Assembly (NCBI GenBank): GCA_009778575.1
Contig: WRJJ01000005.1
Location: forward strand, 1-42,351
DNA: 42,351 nt
Direction: 5' to 3'
Source of the DNA: Methanomassiliicoccaceae archaeon
GTDB taxonomy: Archaea > Thermoplasmatota > Thermoplasmata > Methanomassiliicoccales > Methanomethylophilaceae
Position 1 is the first letter of the stretch. Each line of letters opens with the position of its first letter. Position numbers and translations under genes: made by a program. Of the stretch, positions 1 through 10,243 are shown in pieces. The notes below the pieces were generated by a model that did not search any database, had not been told where the DNA came from, and saw only the letters and a list, made by a program, of their open reading frames with translations.

Positions 1-3000
1 CTGGTTGGAGTGGCGGGTTCCGGCTTCACGATAACGCCGGGCGATGCACCGCTGACGATCCTGCTGTCGCCTGCGGTAGCGGTATCACTTTCCGCGACCC
101 CCGCCCCGTCCGGGACATTCTCCTACTGGAGCGGCTCGCACCCGGGTGTCGGAACAGGTCTGTCATTTGACATGGGAAGCACCGACGAGGCCGTAACGGC
201 GAACTTTGTCGCAGGGACCCCGTTCAACCTGACCCTGGATAAAACAGGGCCGGGGACGGTAAGCGTTTACGTTGACAGCGAGAAGATATACGAAGGAACG
301 AACGTGGTCATACCGTTCACTTCCGGCAAGGTCGTGAACGTAGAGGCAACCGCTGACAGCGGCCACTTCTCGTATTGGACTGTCAACAGCGCCGCGTCAC
401 CCGCAGGGTTCCTGATATTCGACGCAACGCAGAACATCATCATGTCGAACGACTACTACCTTACAGCGAACTTCACCACGACCGGAAGCGAGTACACTCT
501 TGACCTTGACCTAGGCGGGGCCGGATCCGGATCGATAACGGCGGAGGCGGGCGGAGGCACACAATCCATAACCTCCGCGAGGACGCTCTATTTCAGCTCC
601 GGAGAGAACGTGGGCCTGTCGGCTTCGACCGTCAGCGATAAGTTCTCCTACTGGAGCGTCTCAGGGCCCCTTCCCGCAGGATTCAACATCCTCGAGGGCA
701 CGTCCCAGACCATCACAATGAGCGATAACTACGACCTTACGGCCATGTTCGCCGGCACAGGATACAGCACGCTCAACCTGTCGGTTGTCAGAAACGGGAC
801 CATAACGGTGACCATCGACGGCGTAAGTTCCGCAGGCATCACGTCATATGAAGGATACTTCGATAACGACGTGACGGTATACCTCACAGCGGTAAAAGGC
901 GCTACCACGGAGTTCTCATACTGGAGTGCCGGAACCGGGTCTCTGCCGAGCGGCTTCGACCCGCTTGAATCCGCAATGCAGCCCGTGGATATGGATGACG
1001 ATTACGACCTGATCGCGAATTTCACGGGGAACACCAAGTACCTTCTGACAGTAGAACTGTCTGATTACGCAGCGGGAGAAGTGGACATAAGCATCGGCGG
1101 AAACACTGTTGTGACGGTCACATCGACCGTGTCTATGTTCGTTACGTCAAACACGGTTGTGACATTGACGGCCACCGCATATGCCCCTGACTACCTGTTC
1201 TCGTTCTGGAGCGGTACCACGGAAGGCATATCGGCCGCGCTGCCGGTCACAATGAGCAGCGCCCAGAACATAACCGCCGTGTTCGCAGAAACGGTAAGTT
1301 CCACTCCCCCGTGGGAACTCGATGTCAGAGCGGTCGGGCCAGGGAAGGTGGAAGCGGTCATTGACGGCTACCCCATTACCCTTTCCGACTTCGTCGGGAG
1401 CATACCCGTCACTGACGGGGTCACCGTAGAGCTGACCGCGGTCCCCAACACAACGGATGACATATTCCTCGAATGGGACGGCGGTCCGGATACCGGAACC
1501 GACGACAATCCCTCGGTATTCGATATAGACGACGACCAAACCATCACCGCATACTTCGCATCTTCCAACGACTTTATGCTGACGATAGATATCGTGGGTG
1601 CCGGCGAAGTCTATTATTCGATCGACGGAGGATCTCCCGTCCTGTACACATCCACCCCTGTCCCGGTACCGAGCGGCATGACGGTGGACCTGCAGGCTGT
1701 TCCCACAGGTCCGAACGTCTTCTCGTTCTGGAGCGGGGACTATGAGGGAGTGACAACGACGGGCTCGTTCACGATGGAGAAGTCATACAACATCACTGCC
1801 CTGTTCACGGGCAACACCTATTACACCTTGTCTCTGGCTATAGCGGACGGCGAAGGTGCAATAGAGGTTTCCGTGGAGATAGCTTCCGTCGTATACGGAT
1901 TCACATACACAAGCGATATGATGCCGGATGCAGTGAACATAGATGCAGGCGTGGACGTTACCGTAACGGCGGTGCCCGGAGCAAGCAACAAGTTCTCTTA
2001 CTGGTCGGGCACCGATAAGCCGGTCGGCTTCAGGATAGGGCTTGACGAGAATACATTCGCCATGAATGATGACTACGATCTGACCGCACACTTCACAGGG
2101 ACGGACTACAGGGCTCTCACTCTGGACATCTCCGGAGGCGGAACGATAGGCCTTGCGGTCGGAGGAGAAACACACACGATATTCGAATCGGACCTGACAT
2201 ATATTGGATACTTTGACTATGAAGCATATGTTTCTCTTACTGCGGCAGTGACCACCGCAGACGAGTTCTCATATTGGAGGGTCACGGGGACCACTCCTTC
2301 CGGCTTCGATATAACGAATGCATCGGCCCAGTCCATTCAGATGGAAGACGATTACAACCTGACGGCAGTGTTCACATCATCACCCTGGCACACTCTGGAG
2401 ATCGCCGCCACCGGCAATGGCGACATAACCGTCGCGCTCGGCGACGGGTCGCTGGTCATATTCTCCAGCGGAAGCAGGACGCTTTACCTCAATGAGGGAA
2501 CGGAGGTCATTATCACCGCAACTGCGACAGGAACCGATGTATTCTCATATTGGTTGGTAGACGGCAGCACCCCTGCATCTTTCGATATATCGAAAGGAAC
2601 GGCACAGACGGTCAAAATGGAAGATGACTACGATCTTACGGCCGTGTTCACCACCGGAACATTCTTCAAGCTGACCCTTGCCGCGATAGGGCCCGCCGGA
2701 ACGCACATAGCGGGGACATCCATCACAGTGACCCCTGTGCCAGGCGTTGGCAGCGGATCATTCAGCGTAGGGGCCGCAGGCTACGAAGGGTACTTCGATA
2801 TCGGGACCGAGATCGAACTGGAGGCAGTGGGAACCGCATCGAACCGCTTCTCTTACTGGAGCGGCGACATGCCGGACATAAATCCCCTCTCTGCAGGACA
2901 GACCTTCTCTATGGAAGACGACTATGACATGACCGCGAACTTCACCGCAGGTACACCGCGTAAACTTACGATAGGGGTCGACGGGGATGGAGAGGTGGAG

Positions 3001-6000
3001 GTCAAGTTCGGGTCCACGGTGGTGGGGGTCATATATTCGGACAGCGAGACATATGTTCCCAACGGCACCATCGTCACCCTTACGGCGACCCCCGGTGTAG
3101 GCCTGTTCTCCTTCTGGAGCTGCGACGCCGGCGACAGCGCATCTGAGGTTCTTGTACTATCGATGACCGCAGACCACACCGCGACGGCGGTGTTCACCGA
3201 CGGCATAAATGACCACAACATCACACTCGCCGTGAACAACACCGCATGGGGTTCAATATCCACTACGGTGGATACGGTTTCAGGCAATACTTACGTAATA
3301 TCTCTGTACGGCACCATTGCTGCACCCGTCATCATACCTCTGAGCCATGGCGACACGGTCTCTCTGTCAGCGGTGCCCGTAACACTGCCCGCTCCACACG
3401 CGTTCACGTTCTGGGTGGGAGACATCTCGACCGCCTCACATGATCCGTTGGAAATAGAGATGGACGACGATTATGAAGAGACGGCATACTTCACAGATGG
3501 GGTAAGAGATGTGGAACTCATCATCATCTTTGATGATGCCCTTGGATATGTGGAACTCACGGTACCTACCCTGTCCGCATCGCCTGTAATGGTGGTCTCC
3601 GGGGAAGCGATATATCTCAGCTCAGGACTGTCAATAACGCTTGAGGCCACGGCCACGGCGGCCGGTAATCACTTCTCGTATTGGAGCAGTTTCGTTGCTT
3701 CAATAGAGAATCCCTGGGGATTCGCACTGAACGAGACCAATTACACCGTAAATGCGTATTTCACAAACGGGACCGATGACAAAGAGCTCACGTTGGGCAC
3801 GGTCGGGGCCGGAAAGATATTGCTGACAATAGATTCGTTAATGGGGCCGGTAGGTCCAATCGATCTGATCGAAGGGCACACATGGTTCAACTACGACACG
3901 GAGATAACGGTCTCGCCTGTGGCAACAGGTGCCGTTAATTACTTCTCGTATTGGGCAGGCACAGTTCCAAGCGGATTTGTCGCAGGGTATCCCAGCGCGC
4001 AGACCTTCAATATGAGGGACAACTACGATATGACGGCGATCTTTACCACGGGAGAGGGGTGGACGCTTACCCTTACGGTAGACGACATTCCCGGAGGGGA
4101 CGGCATGATCACTGTTACCTTGCCCGAGGGAGGAAGCTTCGACGTTACCACCACATATACAGGGAAATATGACGATGAAACTCCTATACAGATAACTGTA
4201 TCCGCAGTATCCGGAATAATATCTGAGTTCTCCCACTGGGTGACTACTCTGACTACCCCCGCAGGGGTGGGAGGCTATGAAGATGTATTGACGTTCATAA
4301 TGAGCGCCGATTACGACCTGACAGCAGTATTCTACGATCCCGCAATGGCTGGAGACAGCTTCACGCTGGACCTTGACGTTGACGGACCCGGAACGATAGA
4401 GTTGTCAGTAGGGGGCTTTGATTCCTTCCCTGTTACTCTGCCATACACCCACACCTTCGCTGCGGGAACCCCGGTGGAGATCACCGCGGTACCCGACACG
4501 GGAATGGAGTTCTCACACTGGGAGGCCGCATCAGCGGCACCTGCTGGAGTTGCGGGAGATTCGGAACAGATAGCCTTCGACATGGACGACGACTTTGATC
4601 TGACCGCATTCTTCTACGACCCGGCAACGGCGGGAGACAGCTTCACGCTGGACCTTGACGCCGATGGACCCGGTACCATAGAACTCGCAGTCGGAGGATT
4701 CGACTCCGTCGCCATCACCCTGCCATACACCCACACCTTTGCTGCGGGAACCCCGGTGGAGATCACCGCGGTACCCGACACGGGAATGGAGTTCTCACAC
4801 TGGGAGGCCGCATCAGCGGCACCTGCTGGAGTTGCGGGAGACGCGATACAGATAGCCTTCGACATGGACGACGACTTTGACCTGACCGCGTTCTTCTACG
4901 ACCCGGCAACGGCTGGAGACAGCTTCACGCTGGACCTTGACGTTGACGGACCCGGAACCATCGAACTGGCGGTGGGAGGATTCGACTCCGTCGCCATCAC
5001 CCTGCCATACACCCACACCTTCGCTGCGGGAACCCCGGTGGAGATCACCGCGGTACCCGACACGGGAATGGAGTTCTCACACTGGGAGGCTGCCGGAGCG
5101 GCACCTGCTGGAGTTGCGGGAGATTCGGAACAGATAGCCTTCGACATGGACGACGACTTCGACCTGACCGCGTTCTTCTACGACCCGGCAACGGCTGGAG
5201 ACAGCTTCACGCTGGATCTTGACGCCGATGGACCCGGAACCATAGAACTCGCAGTCGGAGGATTCGACTCCGTCGCCATCACCCTGCCATACACCCATAC
5301 ATTTGCTGTAGGGACTGAGGTAGAGATCACTGCAGTTCCCGGAGGAGTTACATCTAACTTCTCGCACTGGGTATCTGCCGGAGCTACCGCTCCGACACCG
5401 TTCTCTTCATTATCTGATACGAATGTCTTTGATATGAATGAGAACTATGATCTGACAGCGGTATTCTTCACCGGTACCGGTAATGCTCTTGACGTTGCCG
5501 TCACCGGCGACGGAACGGTGAATGTGGAGGTCGGAGGGTTCACTATTGTTGTAACGGATGTTTTGCCATTCAGCCATGTGTTCGCACCAGGCACTGCAGT
5601 GACGCTTACTGCGGTTCCTTCGTTAACACCGTCTTACTTCTCTCACTGGGCGTCAGCAGGGGCCGTTACTCCTGCAGTGATGGATCCATTGTCTGCAACG
5701 AACGCTTTCAACATGAACAACGACTATGATCTGACAGCGGTGTTCTTCACCGGTGCCGGCAATGCTCTTGACGTTTCTGTCACCGGCGACGGAACGGTGA
5801 ATGTGGAATTCGGAGGGTTCACTATCGTGACAACGGATGTCTCACCATTCAGCCACGTGTTCGCACCCGGCACTGCAGTGACTCTCACTGCTGTACCTAA
5901 TGCTGCAGCAGGCTGGAGCTTCGTCAATTGGGAATGGACCACTGCCCCCGCAACGATGGATCCGCTTTCCATAGCGAACGCTTTCAATATGGGGGGCGAC

Positions 6001-6867
6001 TACGACCTGACGGCAGTGTTCCTTAACGAACCTCCCGGATCCAAGCAGTATGTCATAACCGCAACCGCAGACACCAATTCGAACATAACCCCATCCGGGG
6101 TCGTGACAGTGGAAAGCGGAACGAACCAGACATTCAGCTTCTACGCCGATAAGGACTATGTGATATACTCTGTGACAGTGGACGGAGTGCCCCTGTCCCA
6201 GGCTGAGATAGACAGCGGGCACTACACTTTCCGTTATGTGCTGATGAACCACACCATTGATGTCAAGAGCGTCTATTTCCCGAGGACCGACATAACTCTG
6301 AGGATCGACATAATGGAAGGCAGAGGGTACGCTGAATACAGCGTTAACGGCCTTCCATTTGTAAGATACGCAGGAGTTGTCGATCTTCCCGATCTAGCTG
6401 ATGTCATCGTCATAGCGTATGCCGACGGCGGTTACAGGTTCGACAGGTGGGAGACCCCTTCAGTGGACAGGTCATCCGAGATAGCGTTCTATGATCTCGG
6501 GGGGTCTCTGCATTTGAGACTTTACTTCACCTCGTCGGAGTCCCCCGCAGACGACAACACTCTGTTGTTGTTTGTAATCGGTATCATCCTGCTGCTGATA
6601 ATCGCAGGTCTCCTGATATGGTATCTTGCCTTCTACAGAAGGCAGGTAGATGTCATAAAGGTGGGATACTCGTCATCCATTATCGGAAAGGACAGGGTCT
6701 ACAGGAAGAGGGCTTATCATTTCTCAATAGAGGGAGGATACACCGGAGGGGTTTCGTACCGCGTCGGAGAGGACGGAATGTGGAAGTTGATATTCCCCAA
6801 CGAGAAGGGAGAATATGTCATACCGAGAGGTGAGATCGTAGAGAGTGTAACGATCGAGCAACGCTGA
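1..6867 (+). CDS. Giant InlB-repeat surface protein (adhesin-like), 5'-truncated by window
   Basis: The reading frame is open from the first base, so the true start lies outside the window; the GTG at 10 is only the first possible start seen. About 2285 residues are visible. They are almost entirely tandem units of roughly 75-95 residues, each with an aromatic core F-S-Y/F/H-W and ending in a D-Y-D-L-T-A-x-F motif. I count about 22 such units plus two divergent ones near the C-terminus (V-Y-S-V-T-V-D-G and F-D-R-W). This matches divergent InlB B-type / Listeria-Bacteroides repeats of surface adhesins. A hydrophobic segment at about 6559-6640 is followed by Arg-Arg and a basic tail of about 75 residues, so the protein is anchored with the repeats outside the cell. 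A host- or cell-adhesion role is inference from the family. Three to four units near 4336-5300 are almost identical in DNA. Confidence 0.85.
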   Translation: MVGVAGSGFTITPGDAPLTILLSPAVAVSLSATPAPSGTFSYWSGSHPGVGTGLSFDMGSTDEAVTANFVAGTPFNLTLDKTGPGTVSVYVDSEKIYEGTNVVIPFTSGKVVNVEATADSGHFSYWTVNSAASPAGFLIFDATQNIIMSNDYYLTANFTTTGSEYTLDLDLGGAGSGSITAEAGGGTQSITSARTLYFSSGENVGLSASTVSDKFSYWSVSGPLPAGFNILEGTSQTITMSDNYDLTAMFAGTGYSTLNLSVVRNGTITVTIDGVSSAGITSYEGYFDNDVTVYLTAVKGATTEFSYWSAGTGSLPSGFDPLESAMQPVDMDDDYDLIANFTGNTKYLLTVELSDYAAGEVDISIGGNTVVTVTSTVSMFVTSNTVVTLTATAYAPDYLFSFWSGTTEGISAALPVTMSSAQNITAVFAETVSSTPPWELDVRAVGPGKVEAVIDGYPITLSDFVGSIPVTDGVTVELTAVPNTTDDIFLEWDGGPDTGTDDNPSVFDIDDDQTITAYFASSNDFMLTIDIVGAGEVYYSIDGGSPVLYTSTPVPVPSGMTVDLQAVPTGPNVFSFWSGDYEGVTTTGSFTMEKSYNITALFTGNTYYTLSLAIADGEGAIEVSVEIASVVYGFTYTSDMMPDAVNIDAGVDVTVTAVPGASNKFSYWSGTDKPVGFRIGLDENTFAMNDDYDLTAHFTGTDYRALTLDISGGGTIGLAVGGETHTIFESDLTYIGYFDYEAYVSLTAAVTTADEFSYWRVTGTTPSGFDITNASAQSIQMEDDYNLTAVFTSSPWHTLEIAATGNGDITVALGDGSLVIFSSGSRTLYLNEGTEVIITATATGTDVFSYWLVDGSTPASFDISKGTAQTVKMEDDYDLTAVFTTGTFFKLTLAAIGPAGTHIAGTSITVTPVPGVGSGSFSVGAAGYEGYFDIGTEIELEAVGTASNRFSYWSGDMPDINPLSAGQTFSMEDDYDMTANFTAGTPRKLTIGVDGDGEVEVKFGSTVVGVIYSDSETYVPNGTIVTLTATPGVGLFSFWSCDAGDSASEVLVLSMTADHTATAVFTDGINDHNITLAVNNTAWGSISTTVDTVSGNTYVISLYGTIAAPVIIPLSHGDTVSLSAVPVTLPAPHAFTFWVGDISTASHDPLEIEMDDDYEETAYFTDGVRDVELIIIFDDALGYVELTVPTLSASPVMVVSGEAIYLSSGLSITLEATATAAGNHFSYWSSFVASIENPWGFALNETNYTVNAYFTNGTDDKELTLGTVGAGKILLTIDSLMGPVGPIDLIEGHTWFNYDTEITVSPVATGAVNYFSYWAGTVPSGFVAGYPSAQTFNMRDNYDMTAIFTTGEGWTLTLTVDDIPGGDGMITVTLPEGGSFDVTTTYTGKYDDETPIQITVSAVSGIISEFSHWVTTLTTPAGVGGYEDVLTFIMSADYDLTAVFYDPAMAGDSFTLDLDVDGPGTIELSVGGFDSFPVTLPYTHTFAAGTPVEITAVPDTGMEFSHWEAASAAPAGVAGDSEQIAFDMDDDFDLTAFFYDPATAGDSFTLDLDADGPGTIELAVGGFDSVAITLPYTHTFAAGTPVEITAVPDTGMEFSHWEAASAAPAGVAGDAIQIAFDMDDDFDLTAFFYDPATAGDSFTLDLDVDGPGTIELAVGGFDSVAITLPYTHTFAAGTPVEITAVPDTGMEFSHWEAAGAAPAGVAGDSEQIAFDMDDDFDLTAFFYDPATAGDSFTLDLDADGPGTIELAVGGFDSVAITLPYTHTFAVGTEVEITAVPGGVTSNFSHWVSAGATAPTPFSSLSDTNVFDMNENYDLTAVFFTGTGNALDVAVTGDGTVNVEVGGFTIVVTDVLPFSHVFAPGTAVTLTAVPSLTPSYFSHWASAGAVTPAVMDPLSATNAFNMNNDYDLTAVFFTGAGNALDVSVTGDGTVNVEFGGFTIVTTDVSPFSHVFAPGTAVTLTAVPNAAAGWSFVNWEWTTAPATMDPLSIANAFNMGGDYDLTAVFLNEPPGSKQYVITATADTNSNITPSGVVTVESGTNQTFSFYADKDYVIYSVTVDGVPLSQAEIDSGHYTFRYVLMNHTIDVKSVYFPRTDITLRIDIMEGRGYAEYSVNGLPFVRYAGVVDLPDLADVIVIAYADGGYRFDRWETPSVDRSSEIAFYDLGGSLHLRLYFTSSESPADDNTLLLFVIGIILLLIIAGLLIWYLAFYRRQVDVIKVGYSSSIIGKDRVYRKRAYHFSIEGGYTGGVSYRVGEDGMWKLIFPNEKGEYVIPRGEIVESVTIEQR
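4336..5300 (+). repeat. Near-identical 282-bp tandem repeats inside the adhesin gene
   Basis: Units begin at 4336, 4618, 4900 and 5182, exactly 282 bp (94 codons) apart. The first three are nearly identical over their whole length. The fourth matches for about its first 120 bp and then diverges. Each starts D-P-A-x-A-G-D-S-F and ends D-D-D-F-D-L-T-A-F-F-Y. The neighbouring units on both sides are far more diverged, so this block looks recently amplified or homogenised by recombination. Such blocks are prone to copy-number change and to short-read assembly collapse. Confidence 0.95.
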
Positions 6868-6905
6868 ACGGGTTTTCCTCAACAAACCTTTTTCCAAACA
6901 AAAAA

Positions 6906-6920
6906 AGGGGCCTTGCCCCC
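6906..6920. terminator. Short GC hairpin between convergent genes
   Basis: GGGG, a short loop and CCCC lie between the 3' ends of the adhesin gene (6867) and the minus-strand UPF0210 gene (7027). A run of A precedes it on the + strand, which is a T run for the minus-strand transcript. A CTTTTTCC tract lies at about 6884-6891. The stem is short, so this is a weak terminator call. Confidence 0.35.
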
Positions 6921-7026
6921 ATTCTTCCTATTTATCAAATGGAACAATCATCAGTGCCAGCAGGTATTTTTCACGACATTTTTCCACATGAGGGTGAGGG
7001 ATCGTTCCATAGAGCATTGCGCAGGA

Positions 7027-8391
7027 TCAGTTCTTGAAACTGTGTATGGGAGCGGGTATACGTCCGCCTCTGTCGATGAAATCCTTGCACCCGTATCTGC
7101 TGACAGGCATGATCGGGGAACTCCCGAGAAGGCCGCCGAATTCAACCGTTTCTCCCGCCTTCTTTCCGCAGACGGGTATTATCCTCACGGCGGTGGTCTT
7201 CTGGTTGATCATGCCTATGGCCATCTCGTCCGCAATGATCCCCGAAATGGTCTCGGCGCTCGTATCTCCCGGTACGGGCACCATGTCCAGACCCACTGAG
7301 CAGACGCAGGTCATGGCTTCCAGTTTCTCTATGGTCAGCGCACCTATTTCGGCGGCGTACGCCATCGAGCGGTCCTCGGACACGGGTATGAACGCACCGC
7401 TGAGTCCTCCGACATAGGATGACGCCATAACGCCCCCTTTCTTCACCTGATCGTTCAGTATGGCCACGGCGGCGGTCGTTCCCGGGGCGCCGACATATTC
7501 CACCCCCATCTCCTGAATGATATCGGCGATGCTGTCTCCCACTGCAGGTGTGGGGGCCAGCGAGAGGTCCACTATGCCGAACGGCACATTGAGGCGTTCC
7601 GACGCTTCTTTGGCCACAAGCTGCCCTACTCTGGTGACCTTGAATGCGGTCTTCTTTATTGTTTCGCAAAGGACCTCAAAGTTCTCTCCTTTGACCTTTG
7701 ATATCGCTCTTTTAACGACGCCCGGCCCGCTTACCCCTACGTTTATGACCCGGTCTGTTTCCGTCACTCCGTGGAACGCCCCCGCCATGAACGGGTTGTC
7801 GTCGGCGGGGTTGCAGAACACCACAAGTTTGGCGCAGCCGATGGAACCATTCTCTTTGGTCGCCTCCGCAGTTTCCTTTATCACCGTGCCCATCAGCTTG
7901 ACCGCATCCATGTCGATGCCGGTCTTCGTTGAGGCCAGGCTCACGGAGCCGCATACGCGTTCCGTCCCGGCCAGGGCGCGGGGTATGGACCTGATGAGCA
8001 GCTGGTCCGCTGCGGTCATGCCTTTCTGGACAAGCGCGGAATATCCGCCTATGAAATTCACTCCGATCTTTTGCGCCGCACTTTCCATAGTTTCCGCTAT
8101 TCTCACGAAATCATCGCTCGTCCTGCAAGCTGATGCCCCCACAAGAGAGATGGGAGTGACGGCCACACGCTTGTTTATCACCGGGATCCCGAAGTCCAGG
8201 CCGATCTCGTCGCCGACCTTGACCAGGTCCTTTGCGGACTCGGTCACCTTCCCGTAGATGTTCTCGCAAAGTGTATCCGGATCCGAATCGCAGCAATCCA
8301 GCAGGTTTATCCCCATCGTTATGGTCCTGACGTCGAGATTCTCATCGCGGATCATCGTGCTGGTCTCAAAGACTTCATTGAGCTCTACCAT
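7027..8391 (-). CDS. UPF0210 / DUF711 (PFL-like) family protein
   Basis: The 454-residue length and sequence fit the UPF0210/DUF711 family, whose members resemble glycyl-radical enzyme folds but have no settled function. Recognisable family features are the N-terminal [10 protein letters not shown] segment, G-I-P-V-I-N-K-R, and [10 protein letters not shown]. The start has a GAGGTG ribosome site 5 bases upstream that overlaps the stop codon of the preceding gene. Only 9 bases separate it from that gene, the UPF0237 ACT protein; this pair is a known conserved neighbourhood. It is the last gene of the hom-cimA operon, which suggests, but does not prove, a link to amino-acid metabolism or its sensing. 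Confidence 0.88.
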   Translation of the reverse strand: MVELNEVFETSTMIRDENLDVRTITMGINLLDCCDSDPDTLCENIYGKVTESAKDLVKVGDEIGLDFGIPVINKRVAVTPISLVGASACRTSDDFVRIAETMESAAQKIGVNFIGGYSALVQKGMTAADQLLIRSIPRALAGTERVCGSVSLASTKTGIDMDAVKLMGTVIKETAEATKENGSIGCAKLVVFCNPADDNPFMAGAFHGVTETDRVINVGVSGPGVVKRAISKVKGENFEVLCETIKKTAFKVTRVGQLVAKEASERLNVPFGIVDLSLAPTPAVGDSIADIIQEMGVEYVGAPGTTAAVAILNDQVKKGGVMASSYVGGLSGAFIPVSEDRSMAYAAEIGALTIEKLEAMTCVCSVGLDMVPVPGDTSAETISGIIADEMAIGMINQKTTAVRIIPVCGKKAGETVEFGGLLGSSPIMPVSRYGCKDFIDRGGRIPAPIHSFKN

Positions 8392-8400
8392 CTCGGCACC

Positions 8401-8673
8401 TCATATCCTGTGCATCATGTCGAATATCTCTTCGTGCTGAGCCCTTATGACGCAGCCTACTCCTTCTCCGACCTTTTCGAGCCCGTTCACGATCTCAGAG
8501 AACTGCTTTGTGCACTTTTCCATATCGACGATCATCATCATGTTAATGTATTCCTGGACGGTGGTCTGTTTGATGTCCAGTATGTTTATGTCATTCTCGG
8601 CGAAATAGTTGCATACCGAGGCAATGATGCCTGTGTGGTCTTTTCCAACGAGGGTAACTATCACTTTGTTCAT
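8401..8673 (-). CDS. UPF0237 ACT domain protein
   Basis: A 90-residue single ACT-domain protein. It opens with M-N-K-V-I-V-T-L-V-G-K-D-H-T-G-I-I-A, the typical beta1-alpha1 of UPF0237 and GcvR-type ACT domains, where the Gly-x-x-Asp/His loop binds small ligands such as amino acids. The frame is open further upstream to 8709, but the ATG at 8673 is preceded by AAGGAGG at good spacing and starts right after the citramalate synthase stop (8675), so I chose it. It most likely acts as an amino-acid sensor with the next gene, UPF0210. Its ligand cannot be read from the sequence. Confidence 0.88.
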   Translation of the reverse strand: MNKVIVTLVGKDHTGIIASVCNYFAENDINILDIKQTTVQEYINMMMIVDMEKCTKQFSEIVNGLEKVGEGVGCVIRAQHEEIFDMMHRI

Positions 8674-8674
8674 T

Positions 8675-10243
8675 TTATGCCTCCTTATCGGTGTTTTTAT
8701 AGATCGCATATTCTATGGAATCCACCAAAGCATCCAGGCTTGCCTCGATCACGTTCTCGGATACCCCCACCGTGGTCCAGCTGCGCTCCCCGTCCGTTGA
8801 CCTTATGAGCACTCTGACGGATGCGGCAGTGGCGGACCTTTCATCCAGCACGCGCACTTTGTAATCGGTCAGCCTTATGCGGTCGGTTATCGGGAACAGC
8901 TTGGAGAGCGCTTTTCTCAAAGCGTTGTCCAGAGCGTTGACCGGGCCGTCGCCGTTGGCGGCGGTATGCTCCTCGTTCCCCGCCGAATCCATGACCTTGA
9001 CGCTGGCCTCAGAGGTGAGCTTTTCCCCGACGTTGTCTATGAAGACCCTGAAACCGGTGACCTCGAACGGGCTCTCCATCTCTCCTTTGAATCTCCTCAC
9101 AAGGAGTTCAAAACTGGCATCCGCCCCCTCGAATTGGTATCCTTCCGCCTCCAGGGCCTTGATCTTGTCGATGATGGCCTTGCTTTCCGATGAATCTACG
9201 TCTATCCCGAAATCCTTCAGCTTCTCGGAGATGCTGGCTCTTCCGGCCATGTCCGATATCAGTATCCTGCGTTTGTTGCCTACCTGCCCCGGCTCTATGT
9301 GCTCATACGTCCGGGGGTCCCTCGCTATGGCGGATACGTGTATCCCTCCTTTGTGGGCGAACGCCTTCTCTCCCACATACGGCATACCCGGCGACGGAGT
9401 AAGGTTGGCGGTCTCGGATACGAATGTTGAGAGCGCGGTAAGCTGGCTCATATCCTTTATGTTAAGCTCGTATTCCATTTTGAGGGCAAGGTCCGCCATT
9501 ATTGAGCAGAGGTTCGCGTTGCCGCATCTCTCGCCTATCCCGTTTATGGTACCCTGAACCATGGTCGCGCCCCTCTCTACCGCAACAAGCGAGTTCGCGA
9601 CCGCAAGATCCGAATCATTGTGGCAGTGCACCCCTATCGGAACATTGAACGAAAGCAGCGCATCCTCCACGGCGCAGGCCACATCTTCCATCATGACCCC
9701 TCCGTTCGTATCGCAGAGGACCAGCCATTCCGCTCCTCCCTCTACGGCCGCCTTAAGGGCGCTGAGTGCGTATTCTTTGTTTGATATGTATCCGTCAAAG
9801 AAGTGCTCCGCGTCGAACATGACCCTCTTTCCGGAATTCTTCAGGAATCTGACGCTGTTCCTTATCAGGTCCAGATTATCCTCAAGCGGTATGCATAGCG
9901 CGTTCGTGACCTGGAAGTCCCAGCTCTTGCCGAATATGCAGCACCATTCCACGGGGCAGGCTGCGAGGCTTTTCAGGTTATGGTCGTCCTTAGCGGGTAT
10001 GCCGTGCTTGCCGGTGCTCCCGAAAGCGGTAAGTTTGGCGTGCTTAAGCTCCAAACCTTCGGCCAACTTGAAGAATTCGTCCACTTTCGGGCTGGAGCCG
10101 GGCCAACCGCCCTCAACAAAGTCGATCCCGAATTCGTCCAGTCTCTTCAGCACTTCCAGCGCATCTTCCGGAGAGAAAGATACCCCTTCGCTCTGCGCGC
10201 CGTCCCTTAACGTAGTATCGTATATTATCACGGATTCTGACAT
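8675..10243 (-). CDS. cimA: (R)-citramalate synthase
   Basis: The product condenses pyruvate and acetyl-CoA to (R)-citramalate, the first step of the threonine-independent route to isoleucine, in the cytoplasm. The 522 residues fit the long CimA form (TIGR00977 type) better than isopropylmalate or homocitrate synthase. The N-terminal [11 protein letters not shown] motif opens a HMGL-like TIM barrel (residues about 5-270). [14 protein letters not shown] and H-K-G-G-I-H-V motifs follow, then a LeuA-type dimer/allosteric domain (about 385-520) that usually mediates isoleucine feedback. It overlaps the hom gene by 16 bp and is followed directly by an ACT protein. The alternative call, 2-isopropylmalate synthase, is less likely given the S-E-G-V-S-F motif and the length. 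Confidence 0.88.
   Translation of the reverse strand: MSESVIIYDTTLRDGAQSEGVSFSPEDALEVLKRLDEFGIDFVEGGWPGSSPKVDEFFKLAEGLELKHAKLTAFGSTGKHGIPAKDDHNLKSLAACPVEWCCIFGKSWDFQVTNALCIPLEDNLDLIRNSVRFLKNSGKRVMFDAEHFFDGYISNKEYALSALKAAVEGGAEWLVLCDTNGGVMMEDVACAVEDALLSFNVPIGVHCHNDSDLAVANSLVAVERGATMVQGTINGIGERCGNANLCSIMADLALKMEYELNIKDMSQLTALSTFVSETANLTPSPGMPYVGEKAFAHKGGIHVSAIARDPRTYEHIEPGQVGNKRRILISDMAGRASISEKLKDFGIDVDSSESKAIIDKIKALEAEGYQFEGADASFELLVRRFKGEMESPFEVTGFRVFIDNVGEKLTSEASVKVMDSAGNEEHTAANGDGPVNALDNALRKALSKLFPITDRIRLTDYKVRVLDERSATAASVRVLIRSTDGERSWTTVGVSENVIEASLDALVDSIEYAIYKNTDKEA

Noticed and set aside
1147-1539. Minus-strand open frame inside the adhesin gene
   Set aside because: It is antisense to a clear repeat protein and has no domain, ribosome site or neighbour support; the same holds for the many other antisense frames inside real genes.
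4336-5300. Regular repeats as a possible CRISPR array
   Set aside because: The 282-bp units are in-frame coding repeats of the adhesin with no spacer structure.
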